Shown here in pieces: positions 26,961 to 34,880 of a DNA stretch of 64,000 nucleotides. The stretch spans positions 4,211,501-4,275,500 of the forward strand of contig NZ_CP150265.1 of NCBI RefSeq assembly GCF_037976325.1, given 5' to 3'. Position numbers and translations under genes: made by a program. Every line of letters begins with the position of its first letter. Position 1 is the first letter of the stretch. The DNA is from Paenibacillus sp. FSL K6-3182 (lineage in GTDB: Bacteria > Bacillota > Bacilli > Paenibacillales > Paenibacillaceae). The notes under the pieces were generated by a model. That model searched no databases. It saw only the letters and a list, made by a program, of their open reading frames with translations, and was not told where the DNA came from.

Positions 26961-27419
26961 ATGGCTCAATTGATTGATTTTGCATCACAAGAAGTTTCTA
27001 TCGGACAAATGTCGCTTCCTCTTAATTTGCCAGCTGGCACAGAAGTTTTGCTGACCTCTATCTTTCTTAATATCGCTAATGCAAATGTGGAAGTGGAACT
27101 GTCTGCTACCGTCGGCTGGGAGGCTCAACTATCACTGCTGCCCCTTGTTCCTGAGGTCATCTTCCGTATCCGCCGCGGTGGATTCACACCCGCTAGCACG
27201 CTCATCTTTCAGACTACAGATTCCGTTTTTCTCGGAGCTGGCAACTTGATACCAGTACTGACTTCTGACTTGACTACATCCCTTCAGCGTTCCGACTCTC
27301 CTGATACCCCAGCAATTGCAGGAACCTATCAACAGTATTTTTTAACCGCGCAACTGAGCGGCACGGGTGGGGCGACAATTATTGGACCCGTTACATTATT
27401 AGGATCAATTATCGGGTAA
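26961..27419 (+). CDS. Tandem paralogue 1 of 3: ~150-residue beta-rich protein, unknown
   Basis: A 152-residue protein I cannot assign to a named family. It is almost free of charge except for a conserved FRIRRGG core and is predicted to be nearly all beta-strand: LPLNLPAGTEVLLTSIFLNI, then ATVGWEAQLSLLPLVPEVIF, then QTTDSVFLG and YQQYFLTAQ. There is no signal peptide or membrane helix. It shares all of these blocks with the next two genes. AAAGGAG lies nine bases ahead of the ATG. The jelly-roll-like pattern recalls small spore-surface or virion subunit proteins; placement in a glycan island with a sigma-K-like promoter nearby favours the former. This is inference. Confidence 0.75.
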   Translation: MAQLIDFASQEVSIGQMSLPLNLPAGTEVLLTSIFLNIANANVEVELSATVGWEAQLSLLPLVPEVIFRIRRGGFTPASTLIFQTTDSVFLGAGNLIPVLTSDLTTSLQRSDSPDTPAIAGTYQQYFLTAQLSGTGGATIIGPVTLLGSIIG

Positions 27420-27445
27420 TTTACGATTAAAAAGGAGTTGAGAGT

Positions 27446-27895
27446 ATGGCATTTTTAGTTGATTTTGCGTCACAAGAAGTGAAGCAAAACACACAGTCAT
27501 TACCATTATTGCTGGCTGCCGGTACTGAAACGTTATTAACATCCGTATTTCTTAATGTCACGAGCACAAGCAATAAATTAGTATTACAAGCTACGGTCGG
27601 TTGGCAAGCTGAATTACTTTTGCTTCCGATTGTACCCAAACTCACATTCCGCATCCGACGCGGGGGGTCTACGGTGGCATTCCCTGAGGTCTATCAAACA
27701 ACAGATTCGGAATTTTTAGGAACAGGCGGGTTGATCTCGAACATCATAACAACAACTTTAAATCACGTAGAATCGCCTGATCAAAGCCTTGTCGGTTCGT
27801 TTCAACAATACTTTTTGACTGTGCAAAGCAATGGACTCGGAACGATTACGGTTGTTGGTCCGGTTACGTTAATGGGTACAACGATTGGCTTTTAA
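27446..27895 (+). CDS. Tandem paralogue 2 of 3: ~150-residue beta-rich protein, unknown
   Basis: A 149-residue paralogue of the preceding gene, 26 bases downstream, with AAAGGAG ahead of the ATG. Conserved blocks: SLPLLLAAGTETLLTSVFLN, ATVGWQAELLLLPIVPKLTF, RIRRGG, YQTTDSEFLGTGG, SFQQYFLTVQ and ITVVGPVTLMGTTIG. The first residues (LVDFASQEV) match paralogue 1 almost exactly, whereas the segment between the two Gly-rich loops (residues 93-118) is variable. Same lack of signal peptide. Almost certainly co-transcribed with its neighbours; repeated duplication suggests a structural, high-copy role. Confidence 0.75.
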   Translation: MAFLVDFASQEVKQNTQSLPLLLAAGTETLLTSVFLNVTSTSNKLVLQATVGWQAELLLLPIVPKLTFRIRRGGSTVAFPEVYQTTDSEFLGTGGLISNIITTTLNHVESPDQSLVGSFQQYFLTVQSNGLGTITVVGPVTLMGTTIGF

Positions 27896-27940
27896 ATATC
27901 CCAATTCATGCTTTTTTCAATAGGAAAGGAGGTGAAAGCT

Positions 27941-28399
27941 ATGGCTGTAATCATTAATGACTACCAGTTTCAAGAAGTTCCCGTTGGATCAGGGTCTCTC
28001 CCCCTTTCTATTTCTCCCGGTTCGGAAGTGCTGCTGACATCTATCTTTCTTCAAGTTACTAGTGTAAACAACCGGATTGAGTTAAAAGCAACCATCGGCT
28101 GGGAGGCGCAATTACTCGTTCTGAATATCGTACCGAAGCTTCTCTTCCGCATTCGACGCGGCGGAACGAGTGCCCCCGCGACGGTAGTCTTCCAAACGAC
28201 TGATTCCGTATTTTTAGGAACCGCAAGTGAAGGTCCATGGGTACCGCTCGATTTCACGACTTCTTTCCAACACACCGAGACGGCTATTCCTGCTATCGTT
28301 GGCACATTCCAGCAATACGCATTAACTGTTGAACATATCGGTCAAAACGTTGCTACGATTACTGGTCCAGTTCATTTGGACGGTACCGTTCTTCTATAA
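27941..28399 (+). CDS. Tandem paralogue 3 of 3: ~150-residue beta-rich protein, unknown
   Basis: A 152-residue third copy. The ATG at 27941 follows AAAGGAGGTGAAAGCT, the strongest ribosome site of the three; an in-frame ATG at 27908 has none. Blocks: QFQEVPVGSGSLPLSISPGS, EVLLTSIFLQVTS, IGWEAQLLVLNIVPKLLFRI, RRGGTSAPATVVFQTTDSVF and TFQQYALTVEHIG. It is a little more diverged at the N-terminus (MAVIINDY). A bidirectional terminator follows 45 bases after its stop and ends the three-gene unit. Confidence 0.75.
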   Translation: MAVIINDYQFQEVPVGSGSLPLSISPGSEVLLTSIFLQVTSVNNRIELKATIGWEAQLLVLNIVPKLLFRIRRGGTSAPATVVFQTTDSVFLGTASEGPWVPLDFTTSFQHTETAIPAIVGTFQQYALTVEHIGQNVATITGPVHLDGTVLL

Positions 28400-28443
28400 C
28401 ACAATAGTCCGATACCTTTACCGTTTCTATACTAAGCAGTATG

Positions 28444-28479
28444 GCGAATTGATTTCCGTTAGGCTGGAAATCAATTCGC
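28444..28479. terminator. Bidirectional terminator, 14-bp perfect stem
   Basis: GCGAATTGATTTCC (28444-28457) pairs perfectly with GGAAATCAATTCGC (28466-28479) around an 8-base loop. It lies between the three tandem genes on the plus strand and the minus-strand beta-propeller gene; the T-rich side on the plus strand is TCTTTGTTT. Confidence 0.85.
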
Positions 28480-28486
28480 TCTTTGT

Positions 28487-29722
28487 TTAGATATCCTCGA
28501 AGATGTTCTGTGATCCCGTCCGTGTGTCCATCCAGACAATGAGTGCTGCGCCAGTTGCTTTTACAATTAGGTCGTTATAATCACCAATCGATGGTGTTGG
28601 AGTGCCTAATGACGGGTCCGCATTCGGATCGAAGGAGACGCTTGTCACACGAAGATTAGGCGCAAACGACGAACCGGCATTGTTTGATTCAGCTAAAAAC
28701 ACATCGATTAACGAGTTGCTTACACGGTTCGTATAGTACATCACCTTCACCCCGCCATTATCACGCGATACCGTTAAATTGGGCAAAATATTTTGCGATC
28801 CTGCCGGGCTATCATCTACTTGAATTGGCGTTGACCATGAAACGCCTTTGTCAGTCGACCGCGAGAGAAATATATGTGCAGAACCTGTACGGTTGTCTTG
28901 CCAAGCAGCATAGACGATGCCTTCTCCGTTAAATGGCGAGATATCTACGGCTAAATAAGCAATCGTCAAGACGCGAAAACCAAAGGTTGGTACAGGAAGA
29001 GGGGTTGGAACTAACGAGACTGTCGATATGGTAATAATAGGACCATAAGTCACTCCCCCATCATCTGATCTGCGCATAAGAAATTGCGGCGTTCCTGGAC
29101 CATATTGCATCCATCCGACATAAATTTCGCCTGCGGGACCAATTGCGATACTCGATCCAAAATTCGAAACATCTTGAACTTGATTTGTTAACAGAAAGGG
29201 AGTAGACCAGGTTAACCCTTGGTCTAGTGATCGCGAAATCAATGTTTCAGAGCTTTGGAAATTGTTGAAATAACGTGTAAACGCAACATATGCTTGACCA
29301 AGATACGGACTGCCATTCGACGTATCTATGCGTATTGACGGCTTGTCGTTATATACCGCGGTGCCAAACCCCTGGTTTACAATGATTGGGGCTGAAAAGG
29401 AGGCGCCATTGTTCGTCGAGCGGTACACGATAATGGACGAGTCCCTTACAGGGTTTACATTCAAAGCTGTCGCTGCAACAAGAAACAGATTAGGATAACC
29501 GTACGCTGCTACACCATCACCTGATGCCGCAAACCCCGCTGGAGGGGGATTCAGCATCTCGGTGTATGATGCACCGCCATTGACTGACCGGTAGATCGTC
29601 GTCATATTATTCCCCGACCGCAGATCATTTGTTGTTACGATGACAGTAGATTGATCCAGTGAATTAAGAGCGATGGAAGGTTCTTGTTGAGGACCTGATG
29701 GAGTGATTTGTATATTGGCCAT
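28487..29722 (-). CDS. Asp-box (BNR) beta-propeller protein
   Basis: A 411-residue sialidase-fold propeller without signal peptide. Six Asp-box repeats are visible (SVNGGASYT, STNNGASFS, SLDQGLTWS, SDDGGVTYG, STDKGVSWS, SNNAGSSFA). The sialidase FRIP motif and arginine triad are not evident, so enzymatic activity is doubtful; a binding or structural role is likelier. The start at 29722 has AAAGGAA seven bases ahead and avoids overlapping the glycosyltransferase gene, from which it is separated by 25 bases. It is the last gene of the dehydrogenase-epimerase-GT-GT operon. A C-terminal scrap of a relative lies at 24755-24925. Confidence 0.8.
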   Translation of the reverse strand: MANIQITPSGPQQEPSIALNSLDQSTVIVTTNDLRSGNNMTTIYRSVNGGASYTEMLNPPPAGFAASGDGVAAYGYPNLFLVAATALNVNPVRDSSIIVYRSTNNGASFSAPIIVNQGFGTAVYNDKPSIRIDTSNGSPYLGQAYVAFTRYFNNFQSSETLISRSLDQGLTWSTPFLLTNQVQDVSNFGSSIAIGPAGEIYVGWMQYGPGTPQFLMRRSDDGGVTYGPIITISTVSLVPTPLPVPTFGFRVLTIAYLAVDISPFNGEGIVYAAWQDNRTGSAHIFLSRSTDKGVSWSTPIQVDDSPAGSQNILPNLTVSRDNGGVKVMYYTNRVSNSLIDVFLAESNNAGSSFAPNLRVTSVSFDPNADPSLGTPTPSIGDYNDLIVKATGAALIVWMDTRTGSQNIFEDI

Positions 29723-29747
29723 GTGATCTTTCCTTTCAGATAGTTTT

Positions 29748-31106
29748 TTATTTTCCTTGATATAGAACGGAACCAACAATATGATCATCAACAATTGAAA
29801 AGGATTGCGGAATGTACATATTGTACATTTCTCTTAATGAAGAGCTTATCCATGCCCCATGTCTTCCATCATGTTTCGGAGGATGTGTTACTTTTCGTAT
29901 ACGCTGTTTATTCAAGAGCTGTTCATAAAGATGTGTGGTTAGCTGCTCCATGGTCGTTAGTGACCATCGTTTCACGCCCCATTTGTAACCATTAGCTGCA
30001 AGCTTATTGCGAAGCTTATGATCATCCAGCAGTGCATTCAAGCAGTGTGACAATTCGTCACTGTCCCCAGCTTTTGCAACCAATCCCGTATGATTGTGTT
30101 TCACCATTTCCGGAATACCGCCAGCATTGGAAACAACGAGTGGCTTATGTGCAATCTGCGCTTCCATGACAGTAAACGGATGATTGTCATTTAAGCTTGC
30201 GAGCACGACGATATCAGACTGCTTAATCAATGACGGAACGTCATTTCTGCTGCCCGTAAAAATGACGTGACTAGCTAAGCCCAAGCGGTTTGCTTTCGAC
30301 TCTAACTCTGACCGAAGATTCCCATCACCAACGAGTAGACATATCCAATCATTTCTTATTTGTTTGAGAGTATACAGAGCATCTAGTAAACAGCTGTGCC
30401 CTTTTACTTTGTCAAATCGCGCAGGACAGATGATGACATTCGCTGCATCCGGTATCGTAAAGGTAGAGCGTTCATTCATCCGTTGCAAATATAGCTCCAC
30501 GTTCATCCCATATGGGATAACCTCCATATGCTGAGAAGGCACCATATAACCAACGAGCGTATCATGCAGCCATTTCGTCGGAACAATGGTCAAATCGCTT
30601 GAGGTTGCGCCATAATACTCCCGAGCACATGCATACTTCCAAATCGTATCGGACGGCAATTTCCCTTCGAGCGATACCCAGTAGTCAGTTGAGAGGCATC
30701 CATGGATTGTACTTATTAATGGTATCTCTTCCGGTTTAATTTGCCATAGTGCTCGGGATGAAATGACATCCTGAGTATGAATCAAATCATATTTTCCAAG
30801 TCCAAAATAAGATGCTGCAAGGGCATAAGAGCAGAACTCAATTTCCTGTTCTACAATCCATGGATCAATTAGCGACTGGTATGGAGCGTAGATCGCTCGT
30901 ATTTCGCCTTCGACGAGCCGTTTAAATCTCTCTTTCTCTACCCGCTCACCAGTATTAGCCATATAATAGCTATTTTCATCCGGATGCCTAGCGAACACAT
31001 CCACCTCATGACCTAGTCGTTCCAAGCTTGCTTTTAAATCTTGAATATAGACCCAAACCCCTCCAACATGGGGGATCAGCCAGTACGTTGCAAGTAAAAT
31101 TTTCAA
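29748..31106 (-). CDS. GT4-family glycosyltransferase (with C-terminal extension)
   Basis: A 452-residue retaining GT-B glycosyltransferase. The N-terminal acceptor domain opens LLATYWLIPHVGGVWVYIQD; the donor-binding domain has VIICPARFDKVKGH, ICLLVGDGNLRSELE and the diagnostic EX7E region reads FTVMEAQIAHKPLVVSNAGG. About 55 residues after the usual end (from RIRKVTHPPKHDGRHG) form an extension absent from the sister enzyme. It overlaps the previous GT gene by ATGA and is closely related to the GT4 proteins at 31103-32323 and 34881-36308 (shared IHGCLS, GATSSD and PxKWLHD blocks). Cytoplasmic; acceptor and donor sugars unknown. Confidence 0.87.
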   Translation of the reverse strand: MKILLATYWLIPHVGGVWVYIQDLKASLERLGHEVDVFARHPDENSYYMANTGERVEKERFKRLVEGEIRAIYAPYQSLIDPWIVEQEIEFCSYALAASYFGLGKYDLIHTQDVISSRALWQIKPEEIPLISTIHGCLSTDYWVSLEGKLPSDTIWKYACAREYYGATSSDLTIVPTKWLHDTLVGYMVPSQHMEVIPYGMNVELYLQRMNERSTFTIPDAANVIICPARFDKVKGHSCLLDALYTLKQIRNDWICLLVGDGNLRSELESKANRLGLASHVIFTGSRNDVPSLIKQSDIVVLASLNDNHPFTVMEAQIAHKPLVVSNAGGIPEMVKHNHTGLVAKAGDSDELSHCLNALLDDHKLRNKLAANGYKWGVKRWSLTTMEQLTTHLYEQLLNKQRIRKVTHPPKHDGRHGAWISSSLREMYNMYIPQSFSIVDDHIVGSVLYQGK

Positions 31107-32323
31107 TTTACTTCACCTCGTTTGACTTGAAGCGCCTTTTCGTACAGCTGTAAAGTTCGATCGCACATCGTATCCAACGACCATTTTTTGAGTCCATAAG
31201 ATCTGGCTTTATTGGCCAGACGTTTTCGAAGAGAGTCATCATTGAATAGTTTATGAATTTGGCTGCATAACAAATCTGCTCGACCGGCCGGCACTAATAA
31301 ACCGTTCTCTCCATGAGTAATCATTTCTGGAATACCTCCTACTGCTGAAGCAATGATCGGTTTCCCCATTGCTTGCGATTCCATGACCACGAACGGAAAA
31401 TTATCATGAATGCTTGGCACTACAACGTAATCCGCTTCCTTCAATAGAGCTGCCATATCGTTCCGATGTCCAAGAAACTTGACATGGCCCTCCAGATTAT
31501 ACTGGTTCATCACTTGTTCAAGACTATCCCGCAGCGGTCCGTCTCCGATCAACCAACATATCCAATCCGAACGGTTCTTTAACAGCAATGAAAGTGCATG
31601 GAATAAAACATCATGGCCTTTCACCTGATCTAGACGCGCGGGACAGACCAACAGCTTCACCCCTTCTGGTTTAGTCGTTATTATTCCATTAGTAGATTTA
31701 TGGAGGAAAGATAACGTATCGAATCCATATGGAATAACATCCATTTGTATATCATTCATGAGCCCAGTTGATTCATATTGTTGTTTAAGCCATTTGGAAG
31801 GGTAAATATTCCAATCACCAACCATGCTTCCATAATGATCGAGCGCATTTCCCCATTGTTCAGATAGGGTATCATTAGAAATATAACCTTGAAGCCTCCA
31901 TTCGGCTTCTAGTTTCCCGTGAAGGGTTACAATAAGAGGTGTAGTTCGCGGCTTAACTTCAGATACTCCAATCGCAGAGATCACATCTTGCGCATGAATC
32001 AGGTCATATTCCTTTAAGGAAAATTCGGATAATGCTTGACGGAAAGCGATTCGTTCCCCGTCCATTGCTGCCAACCAAGAATTATAATTCAATGATTTCT
32101 CATTGAACCGAAGACCCATATACTGCATGATCGGAGTTAATACAGCTTGCTTATCAATCGACTTACCTTTATCGACAACGTGGTAATTCTGCCCAGTTTC
32201 GTTATGAGAGAGGATATCGACCTCATGCCCCCTATCTTCAAGTCCTTTCCTGAGTGCCAATACATAAGTGGATACTCCACCTGTATATGGAACACACCAA
32301 TATGAAACAAGTGCAATTTTCAT
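31103..32323 (-). CDS. GT4-family glycosyltransferase (YtcC-like)
   Basis: A 406-residue GT-B glycosyltransferase: N-terminal ALVSYWCVPYTGGVSTYVLA, donor domain with LLVCPARLDQVKGHDVLFHA, CWLIGDGPLRDSLEQV and the acidic donor-site motif PFVVMESQAMGKPIIASAVG. Length and position directly behind a dehydrogenase and an epimerase match B. subtilis YtcC, which is implicated in spore-coat polysaccharide. The next GT gene overlaps its stop by four bases. The ATG at 32323 is near the AGAGGGG site. Sugar specificity cannot be read from sequence. Confidence 0.87.
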   Translation of the reverse strand: MKIALVSYWCVPYTGGVSTYVLALRKGLEDRGHEVDILSHNETGQNYHVVDKGKSIDKQAVLTPIMQYMGLRFNEKSLNYNSWLAAMDGERIAFRQALSEFSLKEYDLIHAQDVISAIGVSEVKPRTTPLIVTLHGKLEAEWRLQGYISNDTLSEQWGNALDHYGSMVGDWNIYPSKWLKQQYESTGLMNDIQMDVIPYGFDTLSFLHKSTNGIITTKPEGVKLLVCPARLDQVKGHDVLFHALSLLLKNRSDWICWLIGDGPLRDSLEQVMNQYNLEGHVKFLGHRNDMAALLKEADYVVVPSIHDNFPFVVMESQAMGKPIIASAVGGIPEMITHGENGLLVPAGRADLLCSQIHKLFNDDSLRKRLANKARSYGLKKWSLDTMCDRTLQLYEKALQVKRGEVN

Positions 32324-32357
32324 CCGTCACCCCTCTTTCAGCCAAAAGGAACAAAAA

Positions 32358-33320
32358 TCATATATGATTTCGATACCAGTCTATTGTTCTCATAAGTCCT
32401 TCTTCCAACTTCACGGAAGGCCTATAGCCAAGCAAAGTTTGTGATCTTGTTAAGTCCGGCTCTCGTGCCGGTATATCCTCATAACCCGCGCCATAAGCTT
32501 CATCATACGTTTTGGACACGATAGAAGATTTCGAATTGCTAAGAGAAACAATCAAGTTTGCAAGTTCCCTAATCGAGATAGAGCGGTTCGTACCGATATT
32601 GAATGCAAGTCCGTTAGCTTCCGGCTTGAGTGCTGCTAAAGTACCAGAGATCGTATCATCTACATAAGTGAAACAACGTTTTTGACACCCATCTCCATAA
32701 ACCTCAAGTAGCTCTCCCTTCAAGGCTGCCTTAATGAATTGTGCTACAACACCGCCATATTGCGAATTTGTTTGCCTAGGTCCGTATGCGTTGAAATACC
32801 GAAGCACGTTAACTGGCAGTCCCTTTTTGGCATAAGCAAAGCACATATGCTCATCCAGCGATTTCGCCGTTGCATAGCACCAACGATGAACAGATGGAGC
32901 ACCATAGATACGTCCGGACATTTCGTGAAAAGGCAGCTCCTCATTTTTTCCATATATTTCGGATGTTGAAGCAAAAATGACTTTGACATGACGCGGATAT
33001 GCTAATTCAAGTACATTGCGTGTACCGTCAATGTTGCCTTCTATAACTTTAATGGGATCATCTACCGTATTTTTAACGCCTAGAACAGCCGCTAAGTGGT
33101 AAACAACATCAGCTTTGGCAATCAATTTCTTCATCACCACTCGATCCATTACTGAGCCTTGGATAAGTGTGTGACGTTTATGGTTTTGGAGATGAGATAA
33201 AAATTCCGGCCGCCCATTCGAGAAATCATCTATTGTCCAAACGGTGTGGCCTTCCTCCAGCAAACGCTCAACTAAATGTGAGCCGATAAAACCTGCGCCA
33301 CCAGTTACTACTATTTTCAT
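32358..33320 (-). CDS. NAD-dependent nucleotide-sugar epimerase/dehydratase (YtcB-like)
   Basis: A 320-residue extended SDR: NAD-binding VTGGAGFIGSHLVERLLEEG, catalytic Ser/Thr in FASTSEIYG, Tyr and Lys in WCYATAKSLDEH, and RYFNAYGPRQTNSQYGGVV. The AREPDLTRSQTLLGYRPSVK end is shared with UDP-glucuronate decarboxylases and epimerases. Following a UDP-sugar dehydrogenase, it probably epimerises or decarboxylates a UDP-uronic acid. The ATG at 33320 follows AGGGGGG; a 21-codon extension overlaps the upstream gene and is rejected. Second gene of the operon. Confidence 0.85.
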   Translation of the reverse strand: MKIVVTGGAGFIGSHLVERLLEEGHTVWTIDDFSNGRPEFLSHLQNHKRHTLIQGSVMDRVVMKKLIAKADVVYHLAAVLGVKNTVDDPIKVIEGNIDGTRNVLELAYPRHVKVIFASTSEIYGKNEELPFHEMSGRIYGAPSVHRWCYATAKSLDEHMCFAYAKKGLPVNVLRYFNAYGPRQTNSQYGGVVAQFIKAALKGELLEVYGDGCQKRCFTYVDDTISGTLAALKPEANGLAFNIGTNRSISIRELANLIVSLSNSKSSIVSKTYDEAYGAGYEDIPAREPDLTRSQTLLGYRPSVKLEEGLMRTIDWYRNHI

Positions 33321-33336
33321 TGAAATCCCCCCTCTT

Positions 33337-34614
33337 TTAAAGTAAGATGACGTTTTTACGGTCTGCGACTTTGCTTGTAGCATTGCGTGTATCTATGACA
33401 ACAGGTGTGTGTTTCACAAATAGCTCGTAAGGAATATTCGAATGATCAGTTAAAATTAACGTACAATCAATATTTCTCATATTTCGTGCCGTAAGCGGGA
33501 CTGCATGAAGCACAGTTTCGCCAATTTTCAGTTCATTTACATACGGGTCAAAATAATCTACCTTAACTCCGGATTCTAGCAGTTGCTCTATAATGTGCAG
33601 CGCGATGGACTCTCGCAGATCATTTACATCTTTCTTATACGTAACCCCGATGACAAGTACATTGCATTCCTTTAGCTCTTTAGGACGCAAAGTCTTTGCA
33701 ACCCGTTCTACTATTAAACTAGGCATATCCTCATTTACCTGACGGCAAAGCTCAATAAAAGGCAGATCAATATGGTGTTCCCTCGACTTCCACAACAAAT
33801 ATAATGGGTCAACCGGTATACAATGTCCGCCAACGCCAGGACCTGGATAATATTTCGTAAAACCATATGGCTTTGTACCTGCTGCCTCGATCACTTCCCA
33901 TAGGCTTATATCCAGCTCCTCGCATATCTTCAACAGACTGTTCATAAAGGAGATATTCAAATAACGCTGACTGTTCTCGAGCAGCTTCGTCATTTCGGCA
34001 ACTCGCGGTGAAGACACGACGACCATGCGTTTAAACACTGCTTCATATACTTCCTTGGCATACGATGTGCATGATGGCGTTACGCCTCCGATAACTTTGG
34101 GGATATGCTCCAATTCCCATTTCGAACCGGGATCAATTCGTTCTGGTGAATATGCGAGCGAAATTTCTCTGCCTACTAGGAGACCAGTGGACTCCAAAAT
34201 CGGCTTAAGCAGCTCCTCACAAGTTCCCGGGTACGTAGAACTTTCCAATACAATGAGTTGACCTCTTCGCAAATGTGGAAGCAAATTTTGTGCAGCTCCA
34301 ATCACATATTTCAAATCAGGTTGATCATGATCATCTAGCGGCGTAGGCACACAAATGATTATGACATCGACTTTCTCGATGACATTGAAGGTAGTCCCAA
34401 CATGAAAACTATTTTTACTGAAAAGATTTCGAATCTCGTTTTTCTTATAGTCAGACAAATAGGATTGACGCTTGTTTAACATATTGATTTTTCGTTCATC
34501 AGTATCAATGCCATAAACCGTATTTCCTTTCTCAAGAAACAACTCAGCCAATGGCAATCCAACGTACCCTAGCCCAATAATACCAATTTTATAATTAGTA
34601 GCATGCTCTTTCAC
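33337..34614 (-). CDS. Nucleotide-sugar 6-dehydrogenase (UDP-Glc/UDP-GlcNAc dehydrogenase family; YtcA-like)
   Basis: A 425-residue dehydrogenase oxidising the C6 hydroxyl of a UDP-sugar to a uronic acid in two NAD-dependent steps. N-terminal Rossmann IGIIGLGYVGLPLAELF; linking region AYSPERIDPGSKWELEHIPK; the catalytic Cys in GPGVGGHCIPVDPLYL; and the C-terminal half with VLVIGVTYKKDVNDLRES. The SPERI...G and GGHCIPVDP forms are those of the WecC/WbpA/TviB branch as well as TuaD-like enzymes, so UDP-GlcNAc/ManNAc or UDP-Glc are both possible. The GTG start at 34614 is eight bases after AAAGGAG. First gene of the minus-strand glycan operon. Confidence 0.9.
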   Translation of the reverse strand: MKEHATNYKIGIIGLGYVGLPLAELFLEKGNTVYGIDTDERKINMLNKRQSYLSDYKKNEIRNLFSKNSFHVGTTFNVIEKVDVIIICVPTPLDDHDQPDLKYVIGAAQNLLPHLRRGQLIVLESSTYPGTCEELLKPILESTGLLVGREISLAYSPERIDPGSKWELEHIPKVIGGVTPSCTSYAKEVYEAVFKRMVVVSSPRVAEMTKLLENSQRYLNISFMNSLLKICEELDISLWEVIEAAGTKPYGFTKYYPGPGVGGHCIPVDPLYLLWKSREHHIDLPFIELCRQVNEDMPSLIVERVAKTLRPKELKECNVLVIGVTYKKDVNDLRESIALHIIEQLLESGVKVDYFDPYVNELKIGETVLHAVPLTARNMRNIDCTLILTDHSNIPYELFVKHTPVVIDTRNATSKVADRKNVILL

Positions 34615-34818
34615 TCTTTCAACTCCTTTGACTAATCTTCTAGCATCATACGAAAATTAATCAAAATCGCATTAGATAAAAGTCTATATTTTACAGAAAT
34701 AGTAGAATGTCACGAAATTTATAAGGTTTTGAGGATATTGAATTATACCGACTAGATGCAATTGTTGATTGACAATCGCCTGTAATGATACGAGAGAAAA
34801 ATAGGTGGATGTACGTTA

Positions 34819-34845
34819 ACATTATTGTAATAGACTCATATGATA
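34819..34845 (+). promoter_or_regulatory. Sigma-K-like promoter
   Basis: AC at 34819-34820, then 16 bases, then CATATGATA at 34837-34845. This matches the sigma-K pattern AC-N16-CATANNNTA exactly. The expected transcription start is about 30 bases before the glycosyltransferase ATG at 34881. Sigma-K acts in the mother cell late in sporulation. Confidence 0.55.
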
Positions 34846-34880
34846 GTGGAATGACAGACAAATTGACCGGAGGGGAACAA

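Noticed and set aside
28487..29722. Exo-alpha-sialidase activity for the Asp-box protein
   Set aside because: Asp-boxes define the fold only. The FRIP motif and arginine triad were not seen, and there is no signal peptide.
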